A DNA stretch of 64,000 bases from AP-15 sp963703855 (lineage in GTDB: Bacteria > Pseudomonadota > Alphaproteobacteria > ATCC43930 > CGMCC-115725). The DNA lies in NCBI GenBank assembly GCA_963703855.1, contig CAVPFW010000022.1, forward strand, positions 310,001 to 374,000. Reading direction: 5' to 3'. The notes under the pieces were generated by a model that did no database searches, was not told the DNA's origin, and saw nothing but the letters and a program-made list of their open reading frames with translations. The translations under genes were made by a program, and so were the position numbers. Shown one piece after another: positions 17,133 through 24,556 of the stretch; the first letter of the stretch is position 1, and every line of letters begins with the position of its first letter.

Positions 17133-17653
17133 GCGAGGTCATGCCCGAATTCTCCCGACTGGTTGCGCTCGGGCGGCTGAATTCGGAGCCCTTTCGCCAG
17201 CAGATCGAAGCCGCGGCGGACGAGCGCGAGCGCCTCGCCCTGCGCTTCGACCTGGTCGCGCTCGACCGCCTCGCCGCGACCGTGACCTTGCGCCGCCAGG
17301 CCGGTCAGGGGGTGCTGCTCGAAGCCGAGCTCGAGGCCGAGTTCGCGCAGAGCTGCGTCGTCACCCTCGAACCGGTCCCGGACGCGATCCAGCGATCTTT
17401 CTCATTACTTTACGGACCAGCCGACGAGGATCGGACGGAGCTCGACCTCGCCGCCGACGAGACGGTGTTCGAGCCGCTGACCGGGGACGCCATCGACATC
17501 GGAGAGGCGGTGGCCCAGGAGCTGTCGCTGGCGCTTCCCGAATTCCCGCGCCATCCCGAAGCCGCGATCGATGACGCCGCAGCGACGCAATCCGAACCGG
17601 GAGACCCTGTGTTCGCCGCGCTGGCGCGGCTGCGCGGGCCGGCGCCGGATTGA
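17129..17653 (+). CDS. yceD: YceD family protein (DUF177)
   Basis: A 174-residue protein of the DUF177/YceD family, linked in bacteria and plastids to 23S rRNA accumulation and normally found just before rpmF, as here. Family features are FSRLVALGRLNSEPF, RFDLVALDRLAATVTLRR, EAEFAQSCVVTLEPVPD and the acidic DEDRTELDLAADETVFEPLTG with IDIGEAVAQELSLALPEFPR. It starts at the ATG overlapping the corrected stop of the cbp3-like gene (ATGA). In the sequence as given its frame is continuous with the first part of that gene because of the upstream frameshift, so it could be mis-annotated as a fusion. Confidence 0.88.
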   Translation: MSEVMPEFSRLVALGRLNSEPFRQQIEAAADERERLALRFDLVALDRLAATVTLRRQAGQGVLLEAELEAEFAQSCVVTLEPVPDAIQRSFSLLYGPADEDRTELDLAADETVFEPLTGDAIDIGEAVAQELSLALPEFPRHPEAAIDDAAATQSEPGDPVFAALARLRGPAPD

Positions 17654-17768
17654 CGCGTTGGCGGCCCACCGGGGCAGAGATCGGCACCGGTGCCGTTGCG
17701 TTGTTGCCGCCGCTGTTTTTTTTGGCTAATTACCGGGGTCGCTCGGCACCCCCCACAACGAGTTGCCC

Positions 17769-17957
17769 ATGGCCGTCCCGAAAAAGAAAACCTCGCCGTC
17801 GCGCCGCAACATGAGGCGCTCGCACCATGCGCTGAAGCCGGCCGCCTACGCCGAATGCCCGAATTGCGGCGAGCTCAAGCGCCCGCATCACCTATGCAAA
17901 TCATGCGGCTACTATGATGGCAGGGAGGTCGCCGCACCACGTTCGGAGACGGCCTGA
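17769..17957 (+). CDS. rpmF: 50S ribosomal protein L32
   Basis: A 62-residue ribosomal protein with the invariant start MAVPKKKTSPSRRNMRRSHH. It keeps the zinc-ribbon form, CPNCG followed by CKSCG, so it is the zinc-requiring version. It lies between yceD and plsX in the conserved order shared by many proteobacteria. Confidence 0.98.
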   Translation: MAVPKKKTSPSRRNMRRSHHALKPAAYAECPNCGELKRPHHLCKSCGYYDGREVAAPRSETA

Positions 17958-17987
17958 GCGACCAGCGGCGGCGGGGGGCCGCGCGAG

Positions 17988-19031
17988 GTGAGCCAAGGGA
18001 TTACGATCGCCGTCGATGCGATGGGCGGCGATCATGCCCCGGACATGGTGTTGAAAGGCGCCGAGATGGCGCTGCAGCGCCGCGCCGACCTGCGTTTCCT
18101 GCTGTTCGGCGCGGAAGACATAGTCGGTCCTCTGCTGGCGAAGCTGCCCCGCCTCGCCCAGGCAGCGAGCCTGCACCATACCAGCGAGATGGTGCTGGAC
18201 GACGCCAAGCCGTCCTTGGCGCTGCGTGCCGGGCGGCAGTCGAGCATGCGACTGGCGATCGATGCGGTCGCCGACGGCCGGGCCGACGGCGTCGTCTCGG
18301 CCGGCAACACCGGCGCATTGATGGCGATGGCGAAAAACGTGCTGAAGACCTTGCCGGGGATCGACCGGCCGGCGATGGCCTCGTTCTTTCCGACCCGGCG
18401 CGGCGAGAGCGTGATGCTCGATCTCGGCGCCAATGTCGAATGCGACGCCGAGAACCTCGTCCAATTCGCGCTGATGGGCGACGTTTTCGCGCGGGCCGTG
18501 CTGGGTCTGGTCGAGCCGACGGTCGGCCTGCTCAATGTCGGCTCGGAGGATCTGAAGGGCAACGATGCGGTCCGCGCCGCCAGCGCGCGATTGCGCGCGA
18601 CGACGCCGATTCGCTTTTACGGTTTCATCGAAGGCGACGATATCGCGGCGGGCACCGTCGATGTCGTCGTCACCGACGGGTTCACCGGCAACATCGCGGT
18701 CAAGACCGCGGAGGGAACCGCCAAGCTGTTCAGCGAGTTCGTCGAGGGCGCCTTCCGCCATTCGCCGCTGGCGCGCATCGGCTGGCTGTTTGCCCGCGGC
18801 GCGCTCAAAAAGCTGCGCATGCGCATCGATCCTCGCCTCTATAACGGCGCCATGTTCCTCGGTCTGGAAGGGATCGCGGTCAAGAGCCACGGCTCGACCG
18901 ACGCGCTGGGCTTCGCCAACGCGATCGGCGTCGTGGTCGACATGACGGACAACGGCTTCCTCGACAAGATCCGCATCGAGTTGGCGCGCCTCTACGAGGC
19001 ACCCTCCGCGCCGCAGCCGGCGACCTTGTAA
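17988..19031 (+). CDS. plsX: Phosphate acyltransferase PlsX
   Basis: The 347-residue enzyme makes acyl-phosphate from acyl-ACP for PlsY, starting membrane phospholipid synthesis. Motifs seen are IAVDAMGGDHAPDMVLKGA at the N-terminus, VSAGNTGALMAMAKNVL, LDLGANVECDAENLVQFA, GFIEGDDIAAGTVDVVVTDG and KSHGSTDALGFANAI. It starts at a GTG 30 bases after the rpmF stop with GCGAG upstream; an ATG further in would remove the nucleotide-binding strand. It is ten bases from fabH. Confidence 0.96.
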   Translation: MSQGITIAVDAMGGDHAPDMVLKGAEMALQRRADLRFLLFGAEDIVGPLLAKLPRLAQAASLHHTSEMVLDDAKPSLALRAGRQSSMRLAIDAVADGRADGVVSAGNTGALMAMAKNVLKTLPGIDRPAMASFFPTRRGESVMLDLGANVECDAENLVQFALMGDVFARAVLGLVEPTVGLLNVGSEDLKGNDAVRAASARLRATTPIRFYGFIEGDDIAAGTVDVVVTDGFTGNIAVKTAEGTAKLFSEFVEGAFRHSPLARIGWLFARGALKKLRMRIDPRLYNGAMFLGLEGIAVKSHGSTDALGFANAIGVVVDMTDNGFLDKIRIELARLYEAPSAPQPATL

Positions 19032-19041
19032 GCGCCGGGCG

Positions 19042-20013
19042 ATGGCATTGCGATCCGAGGTCGCCGGCTGCGGCGCCTATCTGCCGCAGCGGGTCGTCAC
19101 CAACGCCGAGCTCGCCGCCCGCCTCGACACCTCCGATCAATGGATTCGCCAGCGCACCGGCATCGGCGAGCGGCGGGTGGCGGCGGTCGGCGAGCTGACC
19201 TCCGATCTCGCGGTGCGCGCGGCGGAGCAGGCGCTGGCCGACGCCGGCATCAGCGGCAACGATCTCGACCTGATCGTCCTCGCCACCGCGACCCCGGACA
19301 ACACGTTTCCGGCGACCGCGACCAAGGTGCAGGCGCGGCTGGGGATGCACCGGGGGGCGGCCTTCGATGTTCAGGCGGTCTGCGCCGGGTTCATCTTTGC
19401 GCTGGCGACGGCCGACAACGCGCTGCGGCTCGGGCAGGCGCGCACCGCGCTGGTCATCGGGGCCGAGACGTTTTCGCGCATCCTCGACTGGGACGACCGC
19501 GCCACCTGCGTGCTGTTCGGCGACGGCGCCGGCGCGCTGGTGCTGAGGGCGGTGCCCGACCCGGGGCCGCGCGGCCGCTGCATCCTGTCAAACCATCTGC
19601 ATTCGGACGGCCGCCAATACGGCATCCTCTATGTCGACGGGGGGCCGTCGACGACGCGCCGGACCGGCTTTCTGCGGATGGAGGGGCGCGAGGTCTTCCG
19701 CCAGGCGGTCCAGCATCTGAGCGAGGTGGTGGAGGAGGCGCTGGCCGCCAACCATCTGACCGCGGCGGATGTCGACTGGCTGGTGCCGCACCAGGCGAAC
19801 AGCCGGATCATCGAGGGCGTGGGGCGAAGGCTCGGGCTCTCCCCCGACAAAATCGTCACCACGATCGAGCATCACGCCAACACCTCGGCCGCCTCGATCC
19901 CGCTGGCGTTGGCGGCGGCGGCGGCGGACCGGCGGATCAGGCCCGGGCATCTCGTCCTGATGGAAGCGCTCGGCGGCGGGTTGAGCTGGGGGGCGAGCCT
20001 GGTGCGCTGGTAG
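19042..20013 (+). CDS. fabH: 3-oxoacyl-ACP synthase III
   Basis: The 323-residue enzyme condenses acetyl-CoA with malonyl-ACP to start fatty acid synthesis. The catalytic triad is intact: Cys114 in DVQAVCAGFIFAL, His250 in WLVPHQANSRII and Asn280 in EHHANTSAAS. The N-terminal CGAYLPQRVVTN and the C-terminal GGGLSWGASLVRW are typical. It is next to plsX, linking fatty-acid initiation with phospholipid entry. Confidence 0.97.
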   Translation: MALRSEVAGCGAYLPQRVVTNAELAARLDTSDQWIRQRTGIGERRVAAVGELTSDLAVRAAEQALADAGISGNDLDLIVLATATPDNTFPATATKVQARLGMHRGAAFDVQAVCAGFIFALATADNALRLGQARTALVIGAETFSRILDWDDRATCVLFGDGAGALVLRAVPDPGPRGRCILSNHLHSDGRQYGILYVDGGPSTTRRTGFLRMEGREVFRQAVQHLSEVVEEALAANHLTAADVDWLVPHQANSRIIEGVGRRLGLSPDKIVTTIEHHANTSAASIPLALAAAAADRRIRPGHLVLMEALGGGLSWGASLVRW

Positions 20014-20130
20014 CGCCCGGCTTTGGCCCGGTTGCGGCTGCCGCGCCGCCGCGCGCAAATCTGACAACGCTTTGGAATTTGACGGGATTTTCCGGCGGGG
20101 GTAACCTTCCCCAAAAGCGGGGAGGGCTCG

Positions 20131-20499
20131 ATGGCGGGGCACACGGTAACTCGCGCTCAGCTCAGCGAGGCGGTGTATCAGGAAGTCGGATTGTCGCGCA
20201 ACGAATCGGCCGAGCTGGTCGAGTCGGTGATCGCCGAGATCTCGGGCGCGCTCGAACGCGGCGAGATGGTCAAGATCTCGTCCTTCGGCAGCTTTGCGGT
20301 CCGCCAGAAGGGCCAACGCGTCGGCCGCAATCCCAAGACCGGCCAGGAAGTGCCGATCAGCCCGCGCCGGGTGCTGGTGTTTCGCGCCAGCCACGCGCTG
20401 AAGGACCAGATCAACAGCGGACTGGCCGAAGGCGGCGATGCTTCGGCGGCTGAGCCGGCCGCAGCCAGGGCGCCGTCGGGCAGGCGTGACGCCGGCTGA
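20131..20499 (+). CDS. ihfA: Integration host factor subunit alpha
   Basis: A 122-residue DNA-bending protein of the HU/IHF family. The conserved body is VTRAQLSEAVYQEVGLSRNE, GEMVKISSFGSFAVRQKGQR, VGRNPKTGQEVPISPRRVL and FRASHALKDQIN. The beta-arm proline (NPKTG) that intercalates DNA is present. An alanine-rich tail of about 20 residues extends beyond the usual end. The order fabH-ihfA-merR is the common alphaproteobacterial arrangement and supports alpha rather than beta. Confidence 0.94.
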   Translation: MAGHTVTRAQLSEAVYQEVGLSRNESAELVESVIAEISGALERGEMVKISSFGSFAVRQKGQRVGRNPKTGQEVPISPRRVLVFRASHALKDQINSGLAEGGDASAAEPAAARAPSGRRDAG

Positions 20500-21163
20500 C
20501 GTGCAGCGGGCGGGCGAGACGGAGGCGGTCCGGCGCAGCGGCAAATCCCCCACCGCCTTTTGGACGACCGGCGAAGTCGCCGAGGAGCTCGATCTGCCGG
20601 CGCATGTGCTGCGGTTCTGGGAATCCAAGTTCCCCCAGGTCAAGCCGCTGAAGCGCGGCGGCGGTCGGCGCTATTACCGGCCGGGAGACGTCGATCTGCT
20701 GCGGCGCATCCGCGAATGCCTCTACCGCGAGGGCTACACCATCCGCGGGGTGCAGAAGCTGCTGCGCGACGGCGCGCTGCGCAGCGACGAGCGGGCGCCG
20801 CCGCCGGCCGACGAGGAGGCGCCCTCGACCCTGTTCGCGCTCGAGCCGACGGCCGGCCCGCCCGACCTTGCGACCAGCCCCGCGCCTTCCCGCCAAGCGC
20901 TGCGCGAGGCGCTCGAAGAGGTTCGCCGCGAGCTCGTCGAAATCCGCGCGTTGCTCGACAAATTCGTCCCGCGCTGCGGCGGCGAGGATGGCGTCAGATC
21001 GAGAGCGAGGTTCGCGGGGACCAGCTGGAGCCGAATCAGAGATGCCGGCGATAATCATGGCGATCCGAATCTTCGCGCCGATGCTGTCAACACCGTGAAA
21101 GCGGCGCAACAAGAGGAGATGACTCGACCCGCTGGTAACGATGCGGGAACGACGGTGCGATAA
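20486..21163 (+). CDS. MerR family transcriptional regulator
   Basis: About 225 residues from a GTG that overlaps the ihfA end; a GTG at 20501 or the ATG at 20438 are alternatives. The N-terminal winged helix-turn-helix is plain: WTTGEVAEELDLPAHVLRFW, RGGGRRYYRPGDVDLLRRIR, LYREGYTIRGVQKLLRD. A proline/alanine linker and a short coiled coil (LREALEEVRRELVEIRALLD) follow. After KFVPR the tail of about 60 residues has no family resemblance and may be read-through. This regulator paired with ihfA is widespread in alphaproteobacteria; its target is not known to me. Confidence 0.85.
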   Translation: MTPADVQRAGETEAVRRSGKSPTAFWTTGEVAEELDLPAHVLRFWESKFPQVKPLKRGGGRRYYRPGDVDLLRRIRECLYREGYTIRGVQKLLRDGALRSDERAPPPADEEAPSTLFALEPTAGPPDLATSPAPSRQALREALEEVRRELVEIRALLDKFVPRCGGEDGVRSRARFAGTSWSRIRDAGDNHGDPNLRADAVNTVKAAQQEEMTRPAGNDAGTTVR

Positions 21164-21494
21164 GAAATCTTGCTGACCTTCGACCCTGATCGAGGCCGCC
21201 ACGCAAGCATGCCATTGTCGGCATTGGCGAACTGGCGATGACAAAGCTTTAACCTACTTGGACCGGTAATATTTGCATCTCTGGACAATTAGGGACGTCT
21301 TGGCCTTTCGGCCGGACTGATGGGCGCCTGAGTTCCCGCGATCGGGATTAGGGTCCAGACTGCTGGCGCGGCTTGGCCGTGGTTGATCAGTGATCGAGAA
21401 TTCTGAACCGCCCCTCGCGCCTTCATGGCCGCGCCCGGTTGCGCGGCCGGGGACGGGCGACTATGATCCCCAACTCGGCGGGAGCCGCCTCGGT
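21164..21494. other. Spacer before tRNA-Pro
   Basis: No gene seen. It should contain the terminator of the merR transcript and the tRNA promoter. Short AT-rich patches occur near 21245-21295. Confidence 0.4.
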
Positions 21495-21571
21495 CGGAGC
21501 GTAGCGCAGCCTGGTAGCGCATCAGCATGGGGTGCTGAGGGTCGAGAGTTCGAATCTCTCCGCTCCGACCA
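21495..21571 (+). tRNA. tRNA-Pro, anticodon GGG
   Basis: A 77-base cloverleaf: acceptor cggagcg pairs with cgctccg, D-arm gcgc-agcctggta-gcgc, anticodon stem tcagc/gctga around loop atggggt giving anticodon GGG, T-arm gagag-ttcgaat-ctctc, and an encoded 3' ACCA. It reads CCC and CCU proline codons. The gene sits immediately upstream of a deacetylase gene. Confidence 0.97.
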
Positions 21572-21617
21572 ATCCCGTCTTCCCGCCGGCCGAAGCACGG
21601 ACGCGGAGGAGGACGGC

Positions 21618-22532
21618 ATGAACGCCCGCACACCCGATCGCGAGCCCAATCTCGAACCCTGGCAGTGGCCCGAGGCGGAGTGGCGCCGGCGCGTCGACCG
21701 GGTCCGCGCCGGGCCGAGCCTGCGGCCGGCCGAGTGGCCCGGCGGGGCGCGCTGCGCCGTCGCCCTGTCGTTCGACAGCGACCATGAAACGAGCGACCTG
21801 CGCGACGGCGGCAACTCGATCGGCCGGCTCGCCTGGGGCCAGTACGGCAGCCGGGTGGGCGTGCCACGAATCTTGAAGGTGCTCGAAAAATACGCGGTCA
21901 AGGCGAGCTTCTACGTGCCCGCGGTGACGGCACTGCTGCACCCCGAGGAGCAGCGCCGGGTGGTCGCCGAGGGGCATGAGATCGGCATCCACGGCTGGAT
22001 CCACGAGCTGAACTCGGTGCTGCCCTACGAGGCCGAACGCGACCTGATGCGGCGCTCGGCCGATACCCTGGAGAAGATATCCGGGGTGCGGCCGGTCGGG
22101 CTGCGCACCCCGTCCTGGGATTTCAGCCGGCATACCCTGGAGATCGAGCAGGAAATGGGGCTCGCCTACAATTCGTCGCTGATGTCGGACGAGGATTGCT
22201 ACGAATTGCTGCTCGACGGCGCGCCGACCGGGGTGGTCGAATTGCCGGTCGAGTGGGTGCGCGACGACGCCGTCTATTTCATGATGAACCGGTTCCAATC
22301 GTTGCGGCCCTACACGCCGCCGGGCGACGTGTTCGACATCTTCCGCCGCGAGCTCGACGCGGCCTACGCCGAGGGCGGGCTGTTTCAGCTGACGATGCAC
22401 CCGCACGTGATCGGCTATCGCTCGCGCATCTGGATTCTCGACGAGATCATCCGCCACGCCCAGGCGCAGAAAGGGGTCTGGTTCGGGACCCATGCGGAGG
22501 TGGTCGATTGGGCGAAGCATCACGCGGCTTGA
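21618..22532 (+). CDS. Polysaccharide deacetylase family protein
   Basis: A 304-residue NodB-fold hydrolase starting MNARTPDREPNLEPW, with a strong GGAGGAGG site. Key motifs are CAVALSFDSDHET with the metal aspartates, YGSRVGVPRILKVLEKY, VVAEGHEIGIHGWIHELN giving the H-x3-H pair, PVGLRTPSWDFSRHTL and FQLTMHPHVIGYRSR. Unlike the paralogue at 768-1649, the second metal histidine is kept. There is no signal peptide, so a cytoplasmic amide or N-acetyl substrate is more likely than the cell wall. It stands alone after the tRNA. Confidence 0.8.
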   Translation: MNARTPDREPNLEPWQWPEAEWRRRVDRVRAGPSLRPAEWPGGARCAVALSFDSDHETSDLRDGGNSIGRLAWGQYGSRVGVPRILKVLEKYAVKASFYVPAVTALLHPEEQRRVVAEGHEIGIHGWIHELNSVLPYEAERDLMRRSADTLEKISGVRPVGLRTPSWDFSRHTLEIEQEMGLAYNSSLMSDEDCYELLLDGAPTGVVELPVEWVRDDAVYFMMNRFQSLRPYTPPGDVFDIFRRELDAAYAEGGLFQLTMHPHVIGYRSRIWILDEIIRHAQAQKGVWFGTHAEVVDWAKHHAA

Positions 22533-22554
22533 CGGCGGTGATGCCGGCCTGCGT

Positions 22555-22710
22555 GCAGCATTGCTCCCTCTCCGCCCCCAGGGCGGAGAGGGTCCGGGGT
22601 GAGGTGGGGAAGCCTCCGCGCCGAACTGCTGCCCTGCCCATCTCACCCTCCCCGTCGCTGGAGCGACGGGTCCCCTCCCTCTCCCCCCGCCGGGCGGAGA
22701 GGGAAAAGCG
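22555..22710. repeat. CT/GA-rich inverted repeat element
   Basis: This contains ccctctccgcccccagggcggagaggg, then a gaggtgggg arm, and ends in ccctctccccccgccgggcggagaggg. Several arms can pair locally and with each other. It fills the whole spacer between the deacetylase gene and era. Similar CT/GA arms occur at 13592-13788. Confidence 0.6.
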
Positions 22711-22713
22711 CGT

Positions 22714-23625
22714 ATGCTGATGGCTGATGCGGCGCCGACCCGCTGCGGCTATGCCGCGCTGATCGGCGCGCCCAACGCCGGCAAGTCGACGCTGCTGAAC
22801 CGGCTGGTCGGCCACAAGTTGGCGATCGTGACCCCGAAGGCGCAGACCACGCGCAGCCGGCTGCTCGGCATCGCCATCGAAGGGCCGGCGCAGATCGTCT
22901 TTGTCGACACCCCCGGCATCTTTGCGCCGCGCCGCCGGCTCGACCGGGCGATGGTCGCGGCGGCCTGGTCGGGAGCCGAGGACGCCGACGAGACCGTGCT
23001 GCTGGTCGACGCCGCGCGCGGGGTCGACCCGGATACGCGCCGCATCCTCGGACGTCTGGCCGAGCGCGGTCGCCGATCGGTGCTGGCCTTGAACAAGATC
23101 GACCTCGTCCGCCGCGAGGTTCTGCTCGGCCTCGCCGATTTGCTGGCGCGGGAAGGCCGTTTCGACCCGGTCTTCATGATCTCGGGGCTCAACGGCGACG
23201 GGGTCGAGGATCTGAAGCGACACCTCGCCGCCGCCGTGCCGCCGGGCCCTTGGCTGTTTCCGGGGGACCAGCTGTCGGACGCGGCGGAGCGGGTGATCGC
23301 CGCCGAGGTCACGCGCGAGCAGGTCTTTCTGCAATTGCACGACGAGCTGCCCTACGCCTCGACGGTCGAGACCGAGAGCTGGGAGGACCGGCGCGACGGC
23401 AGCGTGCGCATCGAGCAGGTGATCTATGTCGAGCGCCAGAGCCAGCGCGCGATCGTGCTCGGCGAAGGCGGCCGGCGGATCAAGGCGATCGGCGCCCGCG
23501 CCCGCGCCGAGCTCGAGCGGATGCTGGAGCGGCGCGTCCATCTGTTTCTGTTCGTCAAGGTGCGCCAGAACTGGGGCGAGGACCGCGAGCGCTTTCAGGC
23601 GCTCGGCCTCGATTACGACGCCTAG
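22714..23625 (+). CDS. era: GTPase Era
   Basis: A 303-residue ribosome-assembly GTPase that checks 16S rRNA 3' end maturation. The G motifs are GAPNAGKST (G1), AQTTRSR with the G2 threonine, VDTPG (G3) and LNKIDLV (G4). The C-terminal KH domain is visible in GEGGRRIKAIGARARAELER followed by HLFLFVKV. It is followed by recO and parC in a common alphaproteobacterial order; no rnc gene precedes it here. Confidence 0.96.
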   Translation: MLMADAAPTRCGYAALIGAPNAGKSTLLNRLVGHKLAIVTPKAQTTRSRLLGIAIEGPAQIVFVDTPGIFAPRRRLDRAMVAAAWSGAEDADETVLLVDAARGVDPDTRRILGRLAERGRRSVLALNKIDLVRREVLLGLADLLAREGRFDPVFMISGLNGDGVEDLKRHLAAAVPPGPWLFPGDQLSDAAERVIAAEVTREQVFLQLHDELPYASTVETESWEDRRDGSVRIEQVIYVERQSQRAIVLGEGGRRIKAIGARARAELERMLERRVHLFLFVKVRQNWGEDRERFQALGLDYDA

Positions 23626-23659
23626 GAAGAAAACTACAAATGACCCCGGATTTTCGGAA

Positions 23660-23750
23660 ATCATCGTCGCCCCCGCGAAAGCGGGGGGCCAGGGCGTCCC
23701 GCCCGGGAACTTGCCGCCCCTGGGTTCCCGCTTTCGCGGGAATGACGGTA
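23660..23750. repeat. PAKAG-type palindromic repeat between era and recO
   Basis: Two arms, cccccgcgaaagcggggg and cccgctttcgcggga, flank a GC-rich centre. Antisense the element reads VIPAKAG, the peptide shadow of a widespread intergenic palindrome family. Noncoding. Confidence 0.7.
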
Positions 23751-23791
23751 TTAGTCCGACCAATCCGTCATTCATTTTTGCTTAGCGCCTG

Positions 23792-24535
23792 ATGGAGTGG
23801 CGCGACAGCGGGTTCGTGGTGGCGGTGCGCCGGCACGGCGAGAGCGGGCTGATCGTCGAGCTGCTGACCCGCGAGCACGGACGCCACCTCGGGCTGGTGC
23901 GGGGCGGGCAGTCGCCGAAGATGCGGGCGGTATTGCAGATCGGCAACGAGGTCGCGGCGGCTTGGCGAGGACGCCTCTGCGAGCATCTCGGCACCATCGC
24001 CTGCGAATCGGTGCGCGCCCACGCCGCCCGCTTTATCGATGATCCCGGCCGGCTCGCCAGCCTCGCGGCGGCGGCGGCGCTGATTGCCGCCACCTTGCCC
24101 GAGCGGGAGCCGCATGCCGATGTCTTCGCCGCGTTCGCCGATCTGCTCGAGGCCCTCGATTCGGCGAGCGATTGGCCGGCGCGCTATGTCGAGTGGGAGT
24201 GCAGCCTCTTGGCAGCGCTCGGCTTCGGGCTCGATCTGACATGCTGCGCCGCGACCGGAGCCACTACCGACCTTGCCTATGTTTCGCCCCGCTCGGGCCG
24301 CGCGGTGTCGCGCGCAGCGGGTCGGCCCTACCACGACAAGCTCTTGCCGCTGCCCGACTTTTTGTGGCGCGACGCGATTGCTGACGGCAAAGAGATCGCG
24401 CTCGGTCTGAGCCTGACCGAGCACTTTCTTCTGACCCACGTCCTGCTGCCGCACGGCCGAACCCTGCCGCCGGCGCGCTCGCGCCTGGCCCAGCGCATGC
24501 GGCAGTGGGTCGCCGCTGATACCATCAGCAGCTAG
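23792..24535 (+). CDS. recO: DNA repair protein RecO
   Basis: The 247-residue RecF-pathway protein helps load RecA onto SSB-coated DNA. The N-terminal OB fold is seen in MEWRDSGFVVAVRRHGESG and LLTREHGRHLGLVRGGQS, followed by a helical domain with RYVEWECSLLAALGFGLDL and the C-terminal LTEHFLLTHVL. The start follows the palindromic repeat. A short gap separates it from parC. Confidence 0.94.
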   Translation: MEWRDSGFVVAVRRHGESGLIVELLTREHGRHLGLVRGGQSPKMRAVLQIGNEVAAAWRGRLCEHLGTIACESVRAHAARFIDDPGRLASLAAAAALIAATLPEREPHADVFAAFADLLEALDSASDWPARYVEWECSLLAALGFGLDLTCCAATGATTDLAYVSPRSGRAVSRAAGRPYHDKLLPLPDFLWRDAIADGKEIALGLSLTEHFLLTHVLLPHGRTLPPARSRLAQRMRQWVAADTISS

Positions 24536-24556
24536 ACCACCCGAGGCAATCGGCCA

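Noticed and set aside
16565..17653. Genuine fusion of a CBP3 chaperone with YceD
   Set aside because: The correct end of the chaperone is present in another frame with an ATGA overlap, so the fusion follows from an indel.
22555..22710. CT/GA repeats as a CRISPR array
   Set aside because: Arms are inverted, unequal and lack regular spacers; no cas genes are in the window.
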